Assembly (NCBI RefSeq): GCF_030407165.1
Contig: NZ_CP129111.1
Span: 2,294,001 to 2,358,000 of the forward strand
Direction of reading: 5' to 3'
DNA from: Fontisubflavum oceani
GTDB taxonomy: Bacteria > Pseudomonadota > Alphaproteobacteria > Rhodobacterales > Rhodobacteraceae
DNA: 64,000 bases
Shown piece after piece: positions 28,004 to 36,307 of the stretch. How positions within the stretch are numbered: position 1 is the stretch's first letter; each line of letters starts with the position of its first letter. A program made the position numbers and the translations under genes. The notes under the pieces are model-generated. The model saw only the letters and a program-made list of their open reading frames with translations, was not told the DNA's origin and did no database searches.

Positions 28004-28804
28004 ATGAGCGCTTTGGTCTCTGTCATCAATGAAACCGGTCCGGTTGCCGAAGTGCAGCTCAATCGGCCCGAGAAGAAAAACGCGGTGACGCTGGAACTTC
28101 TGGCGGAGCTGGCGGCGGCGGGCGAGGCGCTCGCAGATCAGCCGGGGCTGCGCGCGGTTGTTCTGAGCGGCGCGGGCGGAGATTTCAGCGCCGGGATGGA
28201 TACAGGCGTGTTGATGCAGATGGCCGGTCGGCTGGACGAGGTGAAGGCCGAGATGGTTGCGCCGCCGGATGGCGCCATTGCGAACCGGTTCCAACGCCCG
28301 GCCCAGGTTTGGCAAGAACTGCGGGTGCCGGTCATTGCCGCGATTGAGGGCGTGTGTTTCGGGGCCGGGATGCAGATCGCCCTTGCGGCCGATTTTCGGA
28401 TCGCCGCGCCCGAGGCGAAACTGTCGATCATGGAGGCGAAATGGGGCTTGATCCCGGATATGGGGATCAGCCTGTCCTTGCCGCGTCTGATGCCGGTGGA
28501 CCGCGCCAAGGCGCTGATTATGACGGGCCGGGTCTTGTCGGGGAGGGAAGCTTTGGACGAGGGGCTGGTCACGCGTGTCGCCGAGGATCCGCTGGCGGCG
28601 GCGCGCGAGTTCGCCGAGGAATTGGCCGAGAAATCACCGGATGCAGTGCGGGCGGGAAAGACCTTGGCGGATGCGCTTTGGGGCCGCGATGTAGCGCCTG
28701 ATCTGGCCCTGGAAGCGCGGCTTCAGGCCGATCTGATGGGGGCGCCGAACCAAGTTGAAACCGTCATGGCGCACATGCAGAAACGCCCGGCGGTCTATAA
28801 GTAG
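28004..28804 (+). CDS. enoyl-CoA hydratase/isomerase (crotonase) family protein
   Basis: A 266-residue crotonase fold: RPEKKNAVTLEL, oxyanion-hole segments GDFSAGMD and GVCFGAGMQIALAADF. The first catalytic glutamate aligns in IMEAKWGLIPDMG, but the position of the second (AMEMVLTG in rat hydratase) is alanine here (AKALIMTG). Simple hydratase activity is therefore doubtful; isomerase or another crotonase activity is possible. A good ribosome-binding site (GAGAGGG) precedes ATG 28004. Transcribed alone toward the pdh operon end. Confidence 0.8.
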   Translation: MSALVSVINETGPVAEVQLNRPEKKNAVTLELLAELAAAGEALADQPGLRAVVLSGAGGDFSAGMDTGVLMQMAGRLDEVKAEMVAPPDGAIANRFQRPAQVWQELRVPVIAAIEGVCFGAGMQIALAADFRIAAPEAKLSIMEAKWGLIPDMGISLSLPRLMPVDRAKALIMTGRVLSGREALDEGLVTRVAEDPLAAAREFAEELAEKSPDAVRAGKTLADALWGRDVAPDLALEARLQADLMGAPNQVETVMAHMQKRPAVYK

Positions 28805-29106
28805 CCCGCCGATTGAACGCTGATCTGAGCGGCGGTTTTCCGTTTTTCACGTCAGCCTGTCAGCGAAAGTCGCGCGGCCGAAGCCCTCCCCGCAAAGCGG
28901 TGCCGCAAGGCGTGATGGGTTGCGAAACCCTCTCCCGGAGACGGGTGCGGCGGGCGGCGGTTCGTTTCCGGGACAGGGATCATCGGCGCGGGCCGTCAGT
29001 GGCGTTGGCAAGTGGTGAGATGCCGCGGGCCTAGCAAGCGAAGGGGCCGCGCGATCCGCACGGCCCCCTCTTTCTGACAAGTCTTTCCCCCAAAAGACCC
29101 GCAGTA
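28805..29106. other. 302-base gene-free stretch between convergent genes
   Basis: Lies between the crotonase stop and the pdhC stop. Apart from the hairpin at 29043-29067 I see no gene, promoter or repeat. Short open frames here lack ribosome-binding sites and family features. Confidence 0.6.
29043..29067. terminator. hairpin terminator between crotonase gene and pdh operon
   Basis: GGGGCCG (29043-29049) pairs with CGGCCCC (29061-29067) over an 11-base loop. CTCTTTCT follows on the plus strand, so it fits best as terminator for the plus-strand transcript; it may also stop the pdh operon from the other side. Confidence 0.45.
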
Positions 29107-30420
29107 TCAGGCCAGCATCACCATCGGGTTTTCGAGATTATCGACTATGGCTTGCAGAAGCTCGGCACCAAGGGCGCCATCAATCACCCGGTGATCGACG
29201 CTAAGCGTGACTGACATCACGGTGGCCACGGCCAATTCGCCGTCTTTGCCAACGATGGGTTTTTTGACGCCCGCGCCGACGGCGAGGATGGCGCCATGCG
29301 GCGGGTTGATCACGGCGTCGAAATTGTCGATGCCGAACATGCCGAGATTGGAGATTGCGAAACTGCCGCCCTGATACTCATGCGGTGCCAATTTGCGTTC
29401 CCGGGCACGGGTGGCGAGGTCTTTCATCTCAGCGGAAAGCGCGGAGAGGGACTTCATCTCGGCATCTTTCAGAACCGGGGTGAAGAGCCCGCCTTCGATC
29501 GCCACGGCCACAGCCACATCCGAGGGCTTCAGGCGCAGCGTGCGGTCATTGGCCCAGACCGAATTGGCCTCGGGCACCTGTTGCAGCGCATTGGCGCAGG
29601 CCTTGATGATGAAATCATTGACGCTGAGCTTGGTGCCGCGGGCTTCGAGTTGCTTATTGAGCTGTGACCGGAAGGCCAGCAGCGCGTCGAGTTGAATGTC
29701 GCGGCGCAGGTAGAAATGCGGGATGGTCTGTTTCGCCTCGGTAAGCCGCGCGGCGACGGTTTTACGCATCCCGTCGAGTTTGACCTCTTCAAACTCCCGG
29801 CCTTCGTACATCTTCAGGATCGTTTCGGTGGCCGGACCTGCGGCCATGGCGGCGGCGGGTGCGGCGGCGGCCGCCGGGCTGGCGGCGGGGGCTGCGGCTT
29901 GCGGCGCGGCGGTGGCGCCTTCCACATCGGCTTTCACGATCCGGCCTTTTGGGCCGGAGCCTTTGATCTGCGCCAGGTCGAGGCCTTTGTCTTTGGCGAT
30001 GCGGCGGGCCAGCGGGCTGGCGAAAATCCGGCTGCCATCGGCGGCGGCGGGCGCGGCGGGGGCAGGGGCCGCGCTCTCGGAGCCCCCTGCGGGTGCCACC
30101 TCGGGCGCGGCGTCAGACGCCTTCGGCGCTTCCGGCACGGTGGCAGGCGTCGCACTGCCGACATCATCGGCGCTTTCGCCATCGTCGAGCAGAACGGCAA
30201 TCGCGACATTCACTTTGACGCCCTCGGTCCCCTCGGGGACCAGGATCTTGCCGATCACCCCTTCATCGACTGCCTCGAACTCCATCGTGGCTTTGTCGGT
30301 TTCGATCTCGGCCAGAAGGTCGCCGGAGGAGACCTCGTCGCCCTCCTTGACCAACCATTTGGCCAGCGTGCCTTCTTCCATGGTTGGCGAGAGGGCGGGC
30401 ATCAGAATTTCGGTGGGCAT
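29107..30420 (-). CDS. pdhC: PdhC, dihydrolipoamide acetyltransferase (E2 of pyruvate dehydrogenase)
   Basis: Core subunit of the pyruvate dehydrogenase complex, 437 residues. One lipoyl domain spans residues 1-80, with the lipoylated Lys in ETDKATMEF. An Ala/Pro-rich linker follows, then the E1/E3-binding domain at about 130-165 (FASPLARRIAKDKGLDL, GSGPKGRIVKADVE), a second Ala-rich linker, and the catalytic domain with DHRVIDGALGAELL near the C-terminus. It is the last gene of the operon pdhA-pdhB-DUF5076-pdhC. E3 (lpd) is not in the window after it. Confidence 0.96.
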   Translation of the reverse strand: MPTEILMPALSPTMEEGTLAKWLVKEGDEVSSGDLLAEIETDKATMEFEAVDEGVIGKILVPEGTEGVKVNVAIAVLLDDGESADDVGSATPATVPEAPKASDAAPEVAPAGGSESAAPAPAAPAAADGSRIFASPLARRIAKDKGLDLAQIKGSGPKGRIVKADVEGATAAPQAAAPAASPAAAAAPAAAMAAGPATETILKMYEGREFEEVKLDGMRKTVAARLTEAKQTIPHFYLRRDIQLDALLAFRSQLNKQLEARGTKLSVNDFIIKACANALQQVPEANSVWANDRTLRLKPSDVAVAVAIEGGLFTPVLKDAEMKSLSALSAEMKDLATRARERKLAPHEYQGGSFAISNLGMFGIDNFDAVINPPHGAILAVGAGVKKPIVGKDGELAVATVMSVTLSVDHRVIDGALGAELLQAIVDNLENPMVMLA

Positions 30421-30423
30421 GTC

Positions 30424-30683
30424 TTAACTCTCCTCTGCGAGCGCCAGGGCATCAAACGGGGCGCGCGGGGTTGTTTTCCGGCCGCCAACACGCGGACCGC
30501 ATCGGTCAGGGCGTGTTGATTGGCGGCGATCCATTCATAAGCGTCGCTGTGGCTCACCTTGGCATCGCGCGCATATTCCGAAGACAGGAGCGCATCACTG
30601 ACCAAGACCTCCACCGGTTTGCCGTCTAGATCGACGACCACCCGGTAGGCCTGTTCCAGTTTATCTTTGCCAAGGACTTGCAT
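30424..30683 (-). CDS. DUF5076 protein within the pdh operon (frameshifted at 3' end)
   Basis: Small conserved protein beginning MQVLGKDKLEQAYRVVVDLDG, with VSDALLSSEYARDAKVSHSDAYEW. In the sequence as given, the frame runs past the start of pdhC. One extra base in the GGGG run at 30458-30461 makes the end RAPPFDALALAEES, with a TAA at 30426, three bases before the pdhC start codon, and 86 residues. That placement is what an operon gene should show, so I infer a one-base deletion. Function unknown; its place between E1beta and E2 genes suggests a link to the complex. Confidence 0.75.
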
Positions 30684-30687
30684 GAGC

Positions 30688-32058
30688 TTAGCGATAGGTG
30701 ACTTGTTTGACGGTCTCGATCACCTCGGCGGTGGTGGTGAGCGCCAGTTTCTCCAGGTTTGCGGCATAAGGCATCGGCACGTCTTTCCCGGTGCAATTCA
30801 GGACCGGCGCGTCGAGATAATCAAACGCATGGGTCATGATATAGGCTGACAGGTGATTGCCGATGGAGCAGACCGGGAAGCCTTCCTCAACCGTCACGCA
30901 GCGGTTGGTTTTCATCACCGATTGGATCACCGTGTCGTAATCGATCGGGCGCAGCGTGCGCAGGTCGATAACTTCGGCGCTGACCCCCTCTTCGGCCAGT
31001 TTGTCGGCGGCTTCGAGCGCGTATTGCATGCCAATGCCGAAGCTGACGATGGTCACATCCGTGCCTTCGCGCCAGATCCGGGCCTTGCCGAAGGGAATCG
31101 TGAAATCATCCAGCACCGGCACATCGAAGCTGCGGCCATAGAGGATTTCGTTTTCCAGGAAGATGATCGGGTTCGGGTCGCGGATCGCGGTTTTCAGAAG
31201 ACCCTTCGCGTCGGCGGCGGAGTAGGGCATCACGACCTTCAGGCCCGGTACGTGGCTATACCAGGCCGCATAATCCTGGCTGTGCTGTGCGCCGACGCGG
31301 GCGGCGGCGCCGTTGGGGCCACGGAACACCATGGGCGCGCCCATCTGACCGCCCGACATATAGAGCGTTTTGGCCGCCGAATTGATGATCTGGTCCATCG
31401 CCTGCATTGCGAAGTTGAACGTCATGAATTCGACAATCGGGCGGAGCCCGCCAAAGGCTGCGCCGACGCCGATCCCGGCGAAACCATGTTCGGTGATCGG
31501 CGTGTCGATCACACGTTTGGCGCCGAATTCATCGAGCAATCCTTGCGAGACCTTATAGGCGCCCTGATATTCGGCGACCTCTTCGCCCATCAGATAAACC
31601 GTCTCATCGCGGCGCATCTCTTCGGCCATCGCGTCGCGCAGCGCTTCGCGAACTGTGGTGGGTTTCATCTCGGTGCCGGCGGGGTAGTCCGGCTCCACCG
31701 ACTTGACGGCGACCGGCGCGGCCGGTGCAGCGGCCACAGGCGTCGGTGCAGGGGCTTCGGCCGCCGGGACTTCTGCGGCGGGCGTGGCCGGGCTTGGCAC
31801 CGCCGATGCGTCCTCGCCTTCTTCTAGAAGAACGGCAATGGCTGCGTTGACCTTCACCCCTTCGGTGCCCTCAGGCACAAGGATCTTGCCGATCACGCCT
31901 TCATCGACGGCCTCAAACTCCATTGTGGCTTTGTCGGTCTCGATCTCGGCCATGATGTCGCCGGACGATACGGTGTCGCCCTCTTTGACCAGCCATTTTG
32001 CCAAAGTGCCTTCTTCCATCGTCGGAGAGAGCGCGGGCATGAGAATTTCGGTTGCCAT
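30688..32058 (-). CDS. pdhB: PdhB, pyruvate dehydrogenase E1 beta with N-terminal lipoyl domain
   Basis: E1 beta subunit, 456 residues. Residues 1-80 are a lipoyl domain nearly identical to that of PdhC (Lys in ETDKATMEF), followed by an Ala/Pro linker to about 130. The transketolase-like pyrimidine-binding and C-terminal domains follow (VYLMGEEVAEYQGAYKVSQG, EHGFAGIGVGAAFGGL, GPNGAAARVGAQHSQD, EEGFPVCSIGNHLSA). The lipoyl fusion on E1beta is a known alphaproteobacterial feature. Lies 14 bases after pdhA with a GGGAGA site. Confidence 0.96.
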   Translation of the reverse strand: MATEILMPALSPTMEEGTLAKWLVKEGDTVSSGDIMAEIETDKATMEFEAVDEGVIGKILVPEGTEGVKVNAAIAVLLEEGEDASAVPSPATPAAEVPAAEAPAPTPVAAAPAAPVAVKSVEPDYPAGTEMKPTTVREALRDAMAEEMRRDETVYLMGEEVAEYQGAYKVSQGLLDEFGAKRVIDTPITEHGFAGIGVGAAFGGLRPIVEFMTFNFAMQAMDQIINSAAKTLYMSGGQMGAPMVFRGPNGAAARVGAQHSQDYAAWYSHVPGLKVVMPYSAADAKGLLKTAIRDPNPIIFLENEILYGRSFDVPVLDDFTIPFGKARIWREGTDVTIVSFGIGMQYALEAADKLAEEGVSAEVIDLRTLRPIDYDTVIQSVMKTNRCVTVEEGFPVCSIGNHLSAYIMTHAFDYLDAPVLNCTGKDVPMPYAANLEKLALTTTAEVIETVKQVTYR

Positions 32059-32072
32059 GTCTGTCGTCTCCC

Positions 32073-33081
32073 TCAGGCGTCGGCGTAGATGTCGGTCCAG
32101 AGCTCTTCGAGCGCCGGTTCGGGGCTGGTTTTGGAGAATTCGGCGGCCTCGTTGATGATCTCTTTGATCTCTTTGTCGATCGCCTTCAGATCATCTTCCG
32201 AGGCATGTTTGCCCTGGAAGCAGCAACTCGCGCACATGTTCGATGGCGTCCCGTTCCTCGCGCATCTTCTGCACCTCTTCGCGGGTCCGATACTTCGCCG
32301 GGTCCGACATCGAATGGCCGCGATAGCGGTAGGTTTTGATCTCCAGGATGTAGGGTCCCTTGCCCGCGCGGCAGTGCGCGACGGCTTTCTCACCGGCGGC
32401 TTTCACCGCCAGAACATCCATCCCATCGACTTCTTCGCCCGGGATGCCATAGGCCGCGCCGCGTTCCCAATAAGAGGGCGATTTGGTCGAGCGTTTGGTC
32501 GAGGTGCCCATGGCGTATTGGTTGTTTTCGATTACGAAGACCACCGGCAAGTCCCAAAGCTCGGCCATATTATAGGTCTCATAGACTTGGCCCTGGTTCG
32601 CGGCCCCATCGCCGAAATAGGTGAAGGTCACGCGCCCGTTTTCTTTGTACTTATCTGCAAAAGCGAGGCCCGCACCAATTGGCACTTGCGCGCCGACGAT
32701 GCCATGCCCGCCATAGAAATGCTTCTCTTTCGAGAACATGTGCATGGAGCCGCCCTTGCCCTTGGAATAGCCGCCCTCGCGACCCGTCAGTTCGGCCATC
32801 ACGCCCTTGGGGTCCATGCCACAGGCCAGCATATGACCATGGTCACGATAGGAGGTGACGCGCTTGTCGCCTTCTTCGGCAGCGGCTTCGAGACCCACCA
32901 CGACGGCTTCTTGTCCGATATAGAGGTGGCAGAACCCGCCGATCAGACCCATGCCATAAAGCTGTCCGGCCTTTTCCTCGAATCTGCGGATCAGCAGCAT
33001 TTCGCGGTAGTATTCCAGCAGTTCTTCGGCGGAAACATTTGGTTTTGCGGCAGTTTTTGCCGTTGTCTTCCGTGCGGCCAT
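32073..33081 (-). CDS. pdhA: PdhA, pyruvate dehydrogenase E1 alpha (frameshifted near 3' end)
   Basis: E1 alpha subunit that binds thiamine diphosphate. TPP motif GDGAANQGQVYETYNMAEL ending ENNQYAMGTS; phosphorylation-loop region YRYRGHSMSDPAKYRT. The last 45 residues are in another frame (ASEDDLKAIDKEIKEIIN, PEPALEELWTDIYADA). Removing one G of the GG at 32216-32217 restores VRELLLQGKHASEDD and a normal 335-residue protein. This is an extra base, unlike the deletions elsewhere. The start at 33081 has GGAGG upstream. An 18-bp palindrome at 33110-33127 lies just upstream. Confidence 0.94.
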
Positions 33082-33109
33082 GCGGGGCGGTCCTCCAGCC
33101 TAAGGCAGA

Positions 33110-33127
33110 TAGTTTAACGTTGAACTA
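33110..33127. promoter_or_regulatory. palindrome upstream of pdhA, possible operator
   Basis: TAGTTTAACGTTGAACTA is an 18-base palindrome with a single mismatched pair and CG at its centre, 29 bases upstream of the pdhA start. Central-CG palindromes are typical LacI-family operators. The regulator is unknown. Confidence 0.4.
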
Positions 33128-33198
33128 CCCATAGCAAAGGTTTCGCGGAAATGCACCAGTCGAATTGAACGTTGCGTCAAAGCGTCAGTTTGGGGGCG

Positions 33199-33492
33199 CT
33201 AGGGCAGGACGATTTCGTCGGCGCGGATCAGGCCCAATACACTGCGGGCTTGCTCATCCAAAAGATCGAGGTCGAGATAATCATCCGACAGGCGCCGGGT
33301 CAGGATTTCCATCTCGGCGGTCTCGGCTTGCAACTCGGCCAGTTCAATCCGCAGGCTTTCGGCCTCCGCCTCCACTTGGATGCGATGGAACAGGCCGAAA
33401 TTCCCTTGCACAGCGGCAAAGGTGAAATAGGCCCCGACGAACAAGAGAGCCATCGGGATCAACAATCCGGAAAGAGAGCGCTTTTTCTGCAT
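33199..33492 (-). CDS. FtsB/DivIC-type septum formation initiator
   Basis: A 97-residue bitopic protein: basic N-terminus MQKKRSLSG, one membrane segment at residues 10-28, then a coiled coil (VEAEAESLRIELAELQAETAEM). This is the layout of FtsB/DivIC, part of the FtsQLB divisome complex. A gene of this family directly upstream of pdhA is a conserved alphaproteobacterial arrangement. The long frame upstream of 33492 is not coding. Confidence 0.85.
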   Translation of the reverse strand: MQKKRSLSGLLIPMALLFVGAYFTFAAVQGNFGLFHRIQVEAEAESLRIELAELQAETAEMEILTRRLSDDYLDLDLLDEQARSVLGLIRADEIVLP

Positions 33493-33626
33493 AGTCTCTT
33501 CTGCCGCCTCAAGATCGCGCCACCTCTGCCGGGCGGCTGCATGGCGGAGATTCGCATATCTCGAATCAAAAGGGAATCCCCTGAAATCAAAAAGATTTTG
33601 CGCTATCATGGCGTTGGAGGTGTGAG

Positions 33627-35228
33627 ATGGATGCCAGATCGGATTTGCCAAATCATGAGGTGACCAACCAGCCACCACCGCGCGGGGATCGCGATCTTTG
33701 GGCCAGCGACGCGGTGTTGAGGTCCCATGCGATTGGCGCGAATGAGGATGTGCTGGCGGGATATGGCGCGGCGCTTGGCCGGGCAGAGATGCGGGACGCG
33801 GCGCGGCAGGCCGAACAGATCGCGCCGGACTTGCAGCTCTTCGATCCTGGCGGGCGTCGGCTGGACGAGGTGCGGTTTTCCCCTGGGTATCATCAGTTGA
33901 TGACGCTTGGGCTCGAGGCCGGCTACGCTGCCGGGCCGTGGACGGGCGGCAGCCATGTGACCCACGCGGCGCAGGTCTATCTACACTCGCAGGTGGAGCC
34001 GGGCACCTGCTGCCCGATGACAATGACCTACGCCGCCGTCCCGGCACTTGCCGCAAGCCCGGCGCTGGCCGCGCGATGGAGGCCGAAACTGACCGCGCCC
34101 GCCTATGACCCGCGCGTGGCCCCGATCCATCATAAACAAGCCGCAACGCTTGGTATGGCGATGACCGAGAAACAGGGTGGATCGGATGTGCGGGCGAATA
34201 CCACCCGCGCGGAGCCGGATGGTGAGGCCTACCGGTTGACAGGACACAAATGGTTCTGCTCCGCGCCGATGTCGGATGGTTTCCTGACCCTGGCCCAGGC
34301 CCCGGGCGGTCTAAGCTGTTTCCTAGTTCCGCGCTGGCTGGAGGGGGAGCGCAACGCGATCCATCTGATGCGGCTGAAAGACAAGCTTGGCAATCGCGCC
34401 AATGCCTCGGCGGAGGTCGAATATCACGGCGCGCTGGTCTATCTGGTCGGCGAAGAGGGCCGGGGCGTGCAGGCGATCATCGAGATGGTGCATCACACGC
34501 GGCTCGATACCGCCATCGCGCCGGCGGGCTTGATGCGCGCGGCGCTGGATCACCTGCATCACTGGACCCGCCATCGCACCGCGTTTCAGCGCAAGCTGGT
34601 CGATCAACCGCTGATGCAAAGCCTCTTGGCCGATCTGGTGCTGGATTGGGAAGGCGCAACGGCCCTTGGCCTGCGCGTGGCCCGCGCCTTCGATGGCGAC
34701 ACGCCGGAGGATCGGGCCTTTGCCCGGATCGCTGTCGCCTTGGCAAAATTCCTCAACAACAAGCTCTGCCCGCGTGTGGTGGTCGAGGCGATGGAGGGGC
34801 TGGGCGGCATGGGTTATGTCGAGGAGACGGGCCTGCCGATGCTGTACCGCGAGGCGCCGCTCAACGGGATATGGGAAGGTTCGGGCAATGTGATCTGCCT
34901 CGACATCCTGCGCAGCTTGGCGAAAGACCCACTGGCCGGAGAGACCCTCGCGGTGGAGTTATTGGCCGCCAAAGGCGCGGATCGCAATTATGATACGGCC
35001 CTCGCTGCACACAACGCACGCTGGCCAAAGGGACCCGAGGAGGCCGAGGCCCGTTGGTTCGCCGAAAGCCTCGCGGTTTTGCTCACCGCCTCGGTCCTGA
35101 TCCGACAGGCCCCCGGCGCGGTCGCCGAGGGGTTCTGCGCGACCCGCCTTGCCGGAGAGAGAGGCCATATCGCGGGCGCGATCAGTGGCTTGAACACCGG
35201 CGCCTTGTTAGAACGGCTCGGGCCCTAG
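33627..35228 (+). CDS. AidB-like acyl-CoA dehydrogenase family protein
   Basis: A 533-residue flavoprotein of the acyl-CoA dehydrogenase fold, close to E. coli AidB. It has AMTEKQGGSDVRANTT, GHKWFCSAPMSDGFL and the diagnostic YVEETGLPMLYREAPLNGIWEGSGNV. AidB belongs to the adaptive response to alkylation and binds DNA near promoters; its dehydrogenase activity is weak. The gene is alone, divergent from ftsB, with GAGG before ATG 33627. An Ada-like repair regulator is encoded 20 kb away at 12524. Confidence 0.85.
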   Translation: MDARSDLPNHEVTNQPPPRGDRDLWASDAVLRSHAIGANEDVLAGYGAALGRAEMRDAARQAEQIAPDLQLFDPGGRRLDEVRFSPGYHQLMTLGLEAGYAAGPWTGGSHVTHAAQVYLHSQVEPGTCCPMTMTYAAVPALAASPALAARWRPKLTAPAYDPRVAPIHHKQAATLGMAMTEKQGGSDVRANTTRAEPDGEAYRLTGHKWFCSAPMSDGFLTLAQAPGGLSCFLVPRWLEGERNAIHLMRLKDKLGNRANASAEVEYHGALVYLVGEEGRGVQAIIEMVHHTRLDTAIAPAGLMRAALDHLHHWTRHRTAFQRKLVDQPLMQSLLADLVLDWEGATALGLRVARAFDGDTPEDRAFARIAVALAKFLNNKLCPRVVVEAMEGLGGMGYVEETGLPMLYREAPLNGIWEGSGNVICLDILRSLAKDPLAGETLAVELLAAKGADRNYDTALAAHNARWPKGPEEAEARWFAESLAVLLTASVLIRQAPGAVAEGFCATRLAGERGHIAGAISGLNTGALLERLGP

Positions 35229-35269
35229 GCCGTCCGTCTTCTTCTCTGCTTCCCAAATATCCCGGGGGT

Positions 35270-35288
35270 CTGGGGGCAGCGCCCCCAG
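35270..35288. repeat. GC-rich intergenic hairpin element
   Basis: CTGGGGGC (35270-35277) and GCCCCCAG (35281-35288) form a perfect 8-bp stem with loop AGC, preceded by AAATATCCCGGGGGT. This motif looks like the short GC-rich intergenic element frequent in Rhodobacterales genomes (from memory). It separates two convergent genes and may act as terminator. Confidence 0.5.
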
Positions 35289-35297
35289 GCACTTGCC

Positions 35298-36185
35298 TCA
35301 GGTGATGGACGCCGCGTGGATGCTGTCGATCGAGGCCGCGATCTGGGCGTTGAATTCGGCATCCGATTGCTGCGCCGACAGGCCTTCAGTCAGCGCGCGG
35401 GAAAAGCTGGCGATCACGCCTGCGTTCTCCGCTAGTTTCGCGTTTGCGTCATCGCGAGAATAACCGCCGGACAGGGCCACAACCCGCATCACAGCAGGGT
35501 GCTCCACCAATGGTTTGTAGAGGTTCGGCTGGCTCGGTAGGGTGAGTTTCAACATCACTTGCTGACCTGCGGGCAGCGCGTCCAGATGGTGGGTCAGTTC
35601 GGCCAGCAGGATGTCTTCCGCTTCGGCCTTGTCGGCGATGGAAATCGTGACCTCCGGTTCGATGATCGGCATCAGACCCTTGGCGGTCACCTGCGCCGCG
35701 ATCTCGAATTGCTGCGCCACATTGGCCGCGATCCCGGTGGGCGACGCGGCATTGATCACCGAACGCATTTTCGTGCCGAAAATGCCAGCGGCCATGGCCC
35801 GGTCGAGCAGATCATCCAGACCGGGCATTGGCTTCATCAGCTGAACACCGTCCGCCTCGGCCTCCAAGCCCTTGTCGATCTTCAGAAATGGCACCACGCC
35901 ACGCTCTTCCCAAAGATACTGCGCCGCAGGTTTACCGCCGATCTCGCGCTCCATCGTCATCTCAAACAGGATCGCGCCGATGACCTTCTCGCCAGTGAAG
36001 GCAGGGGATGTCGCGATCCGGGCGCGCATGGCGTGGATCAGGTCGAACATCTCGGCCTCGGAGCCATAGGCGTCTTCGCCGATGCCATAAAGCTTGAGTG
36101 CTTTCGGGGTCGATCCGCCGGATTGGTCCAGCGCGGCGATGAACCCGGGGCCAGAGGTCATTTGGGCGGCTTGTGCATCGGTCAT
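35298..36185 (-). CDS. fda: class I fructose-bisphosphate aldolase
   Basis: A 295-residue Schiff-base aldolase of the type found in Staphylococcus (Fda), not the class II zinc enzyme. Diagnostic segments are GFIAALDQSGGSTPKAL, GAILFEMTMEREIGG, VVPFLKIDKGLEAEADG, IFGTKMRSVIN and VVALSGGYSRDDANAKL. It cleaves fructose 1,6-bisphosphate in glycolysis and forms it in gluconeogenesis. Start at 36185 (MTDAQAAQMTSG). An operator-like sequence lies 70 bases upstream (36255-36268). It begins the carbon-metabolism block fda, pgk, gap, gap, tkt. Confidence 0.93.
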   Translation of the reverse strand: MTDAQAAQMTSGPGFIAALDQSGGSTPKALKLYGIGEDAYGSEAEMFDLIHAMRARIATSPAFTGEKVIGAILFEMTMEREIGGKPAAQYLWEERGVVPFLKIDKGLEAEADGVQLMKPMPGLDDLLDRAMAAGIFGTKMRSVINAASPTGIAANVAQQFEIAAQVTAKGLMPIIEPEVTISIADKAEAEDILLAELTHHLDALPAGQQVMLKLTLPSQPNLYKPLVEHPAVMRVVALSGGYSRDDANAKLAENAGVIASFSRALTEGLSAQQSDAEFNAQIAASIDSIHAASIT

Positions 36186-36254
36186 GGGCGGGGCCTCGGG
36201 CTTGTGAATGGGAACTGGCCCTGTCCTATGATGGGTCGGGGCGACGGGCAAGCA

Positions 36255-36268
36255 TGATGGCGCTAACG
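36255..36268. promoter_or_regulatory. imperfect TGTTAGCG-type operator upstream of fda
   Basis: TGATGGCGCTAACG matches the palindrome TGTTAGCGCTAACA at 11 of 14 positions, with the right half-site GCGCTAAC complete. It is 70 bases from the fda start, the same distance as the better site upstream of gap1. Confidence 0.4.
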
Positions 36269-36307
36269 CGCGGATTTGCCCACCGCCCAGAGTCTGGGCG
36301 TGGCCGG

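Noticed and set aside
32214..32220. Programmed ribosomal frameshift in pdhA or purF
   Set aside because: No slippery heptamer or downstream structure is evident, neither family is known for recoding, and both breaks are simple one-base insertions in one context.
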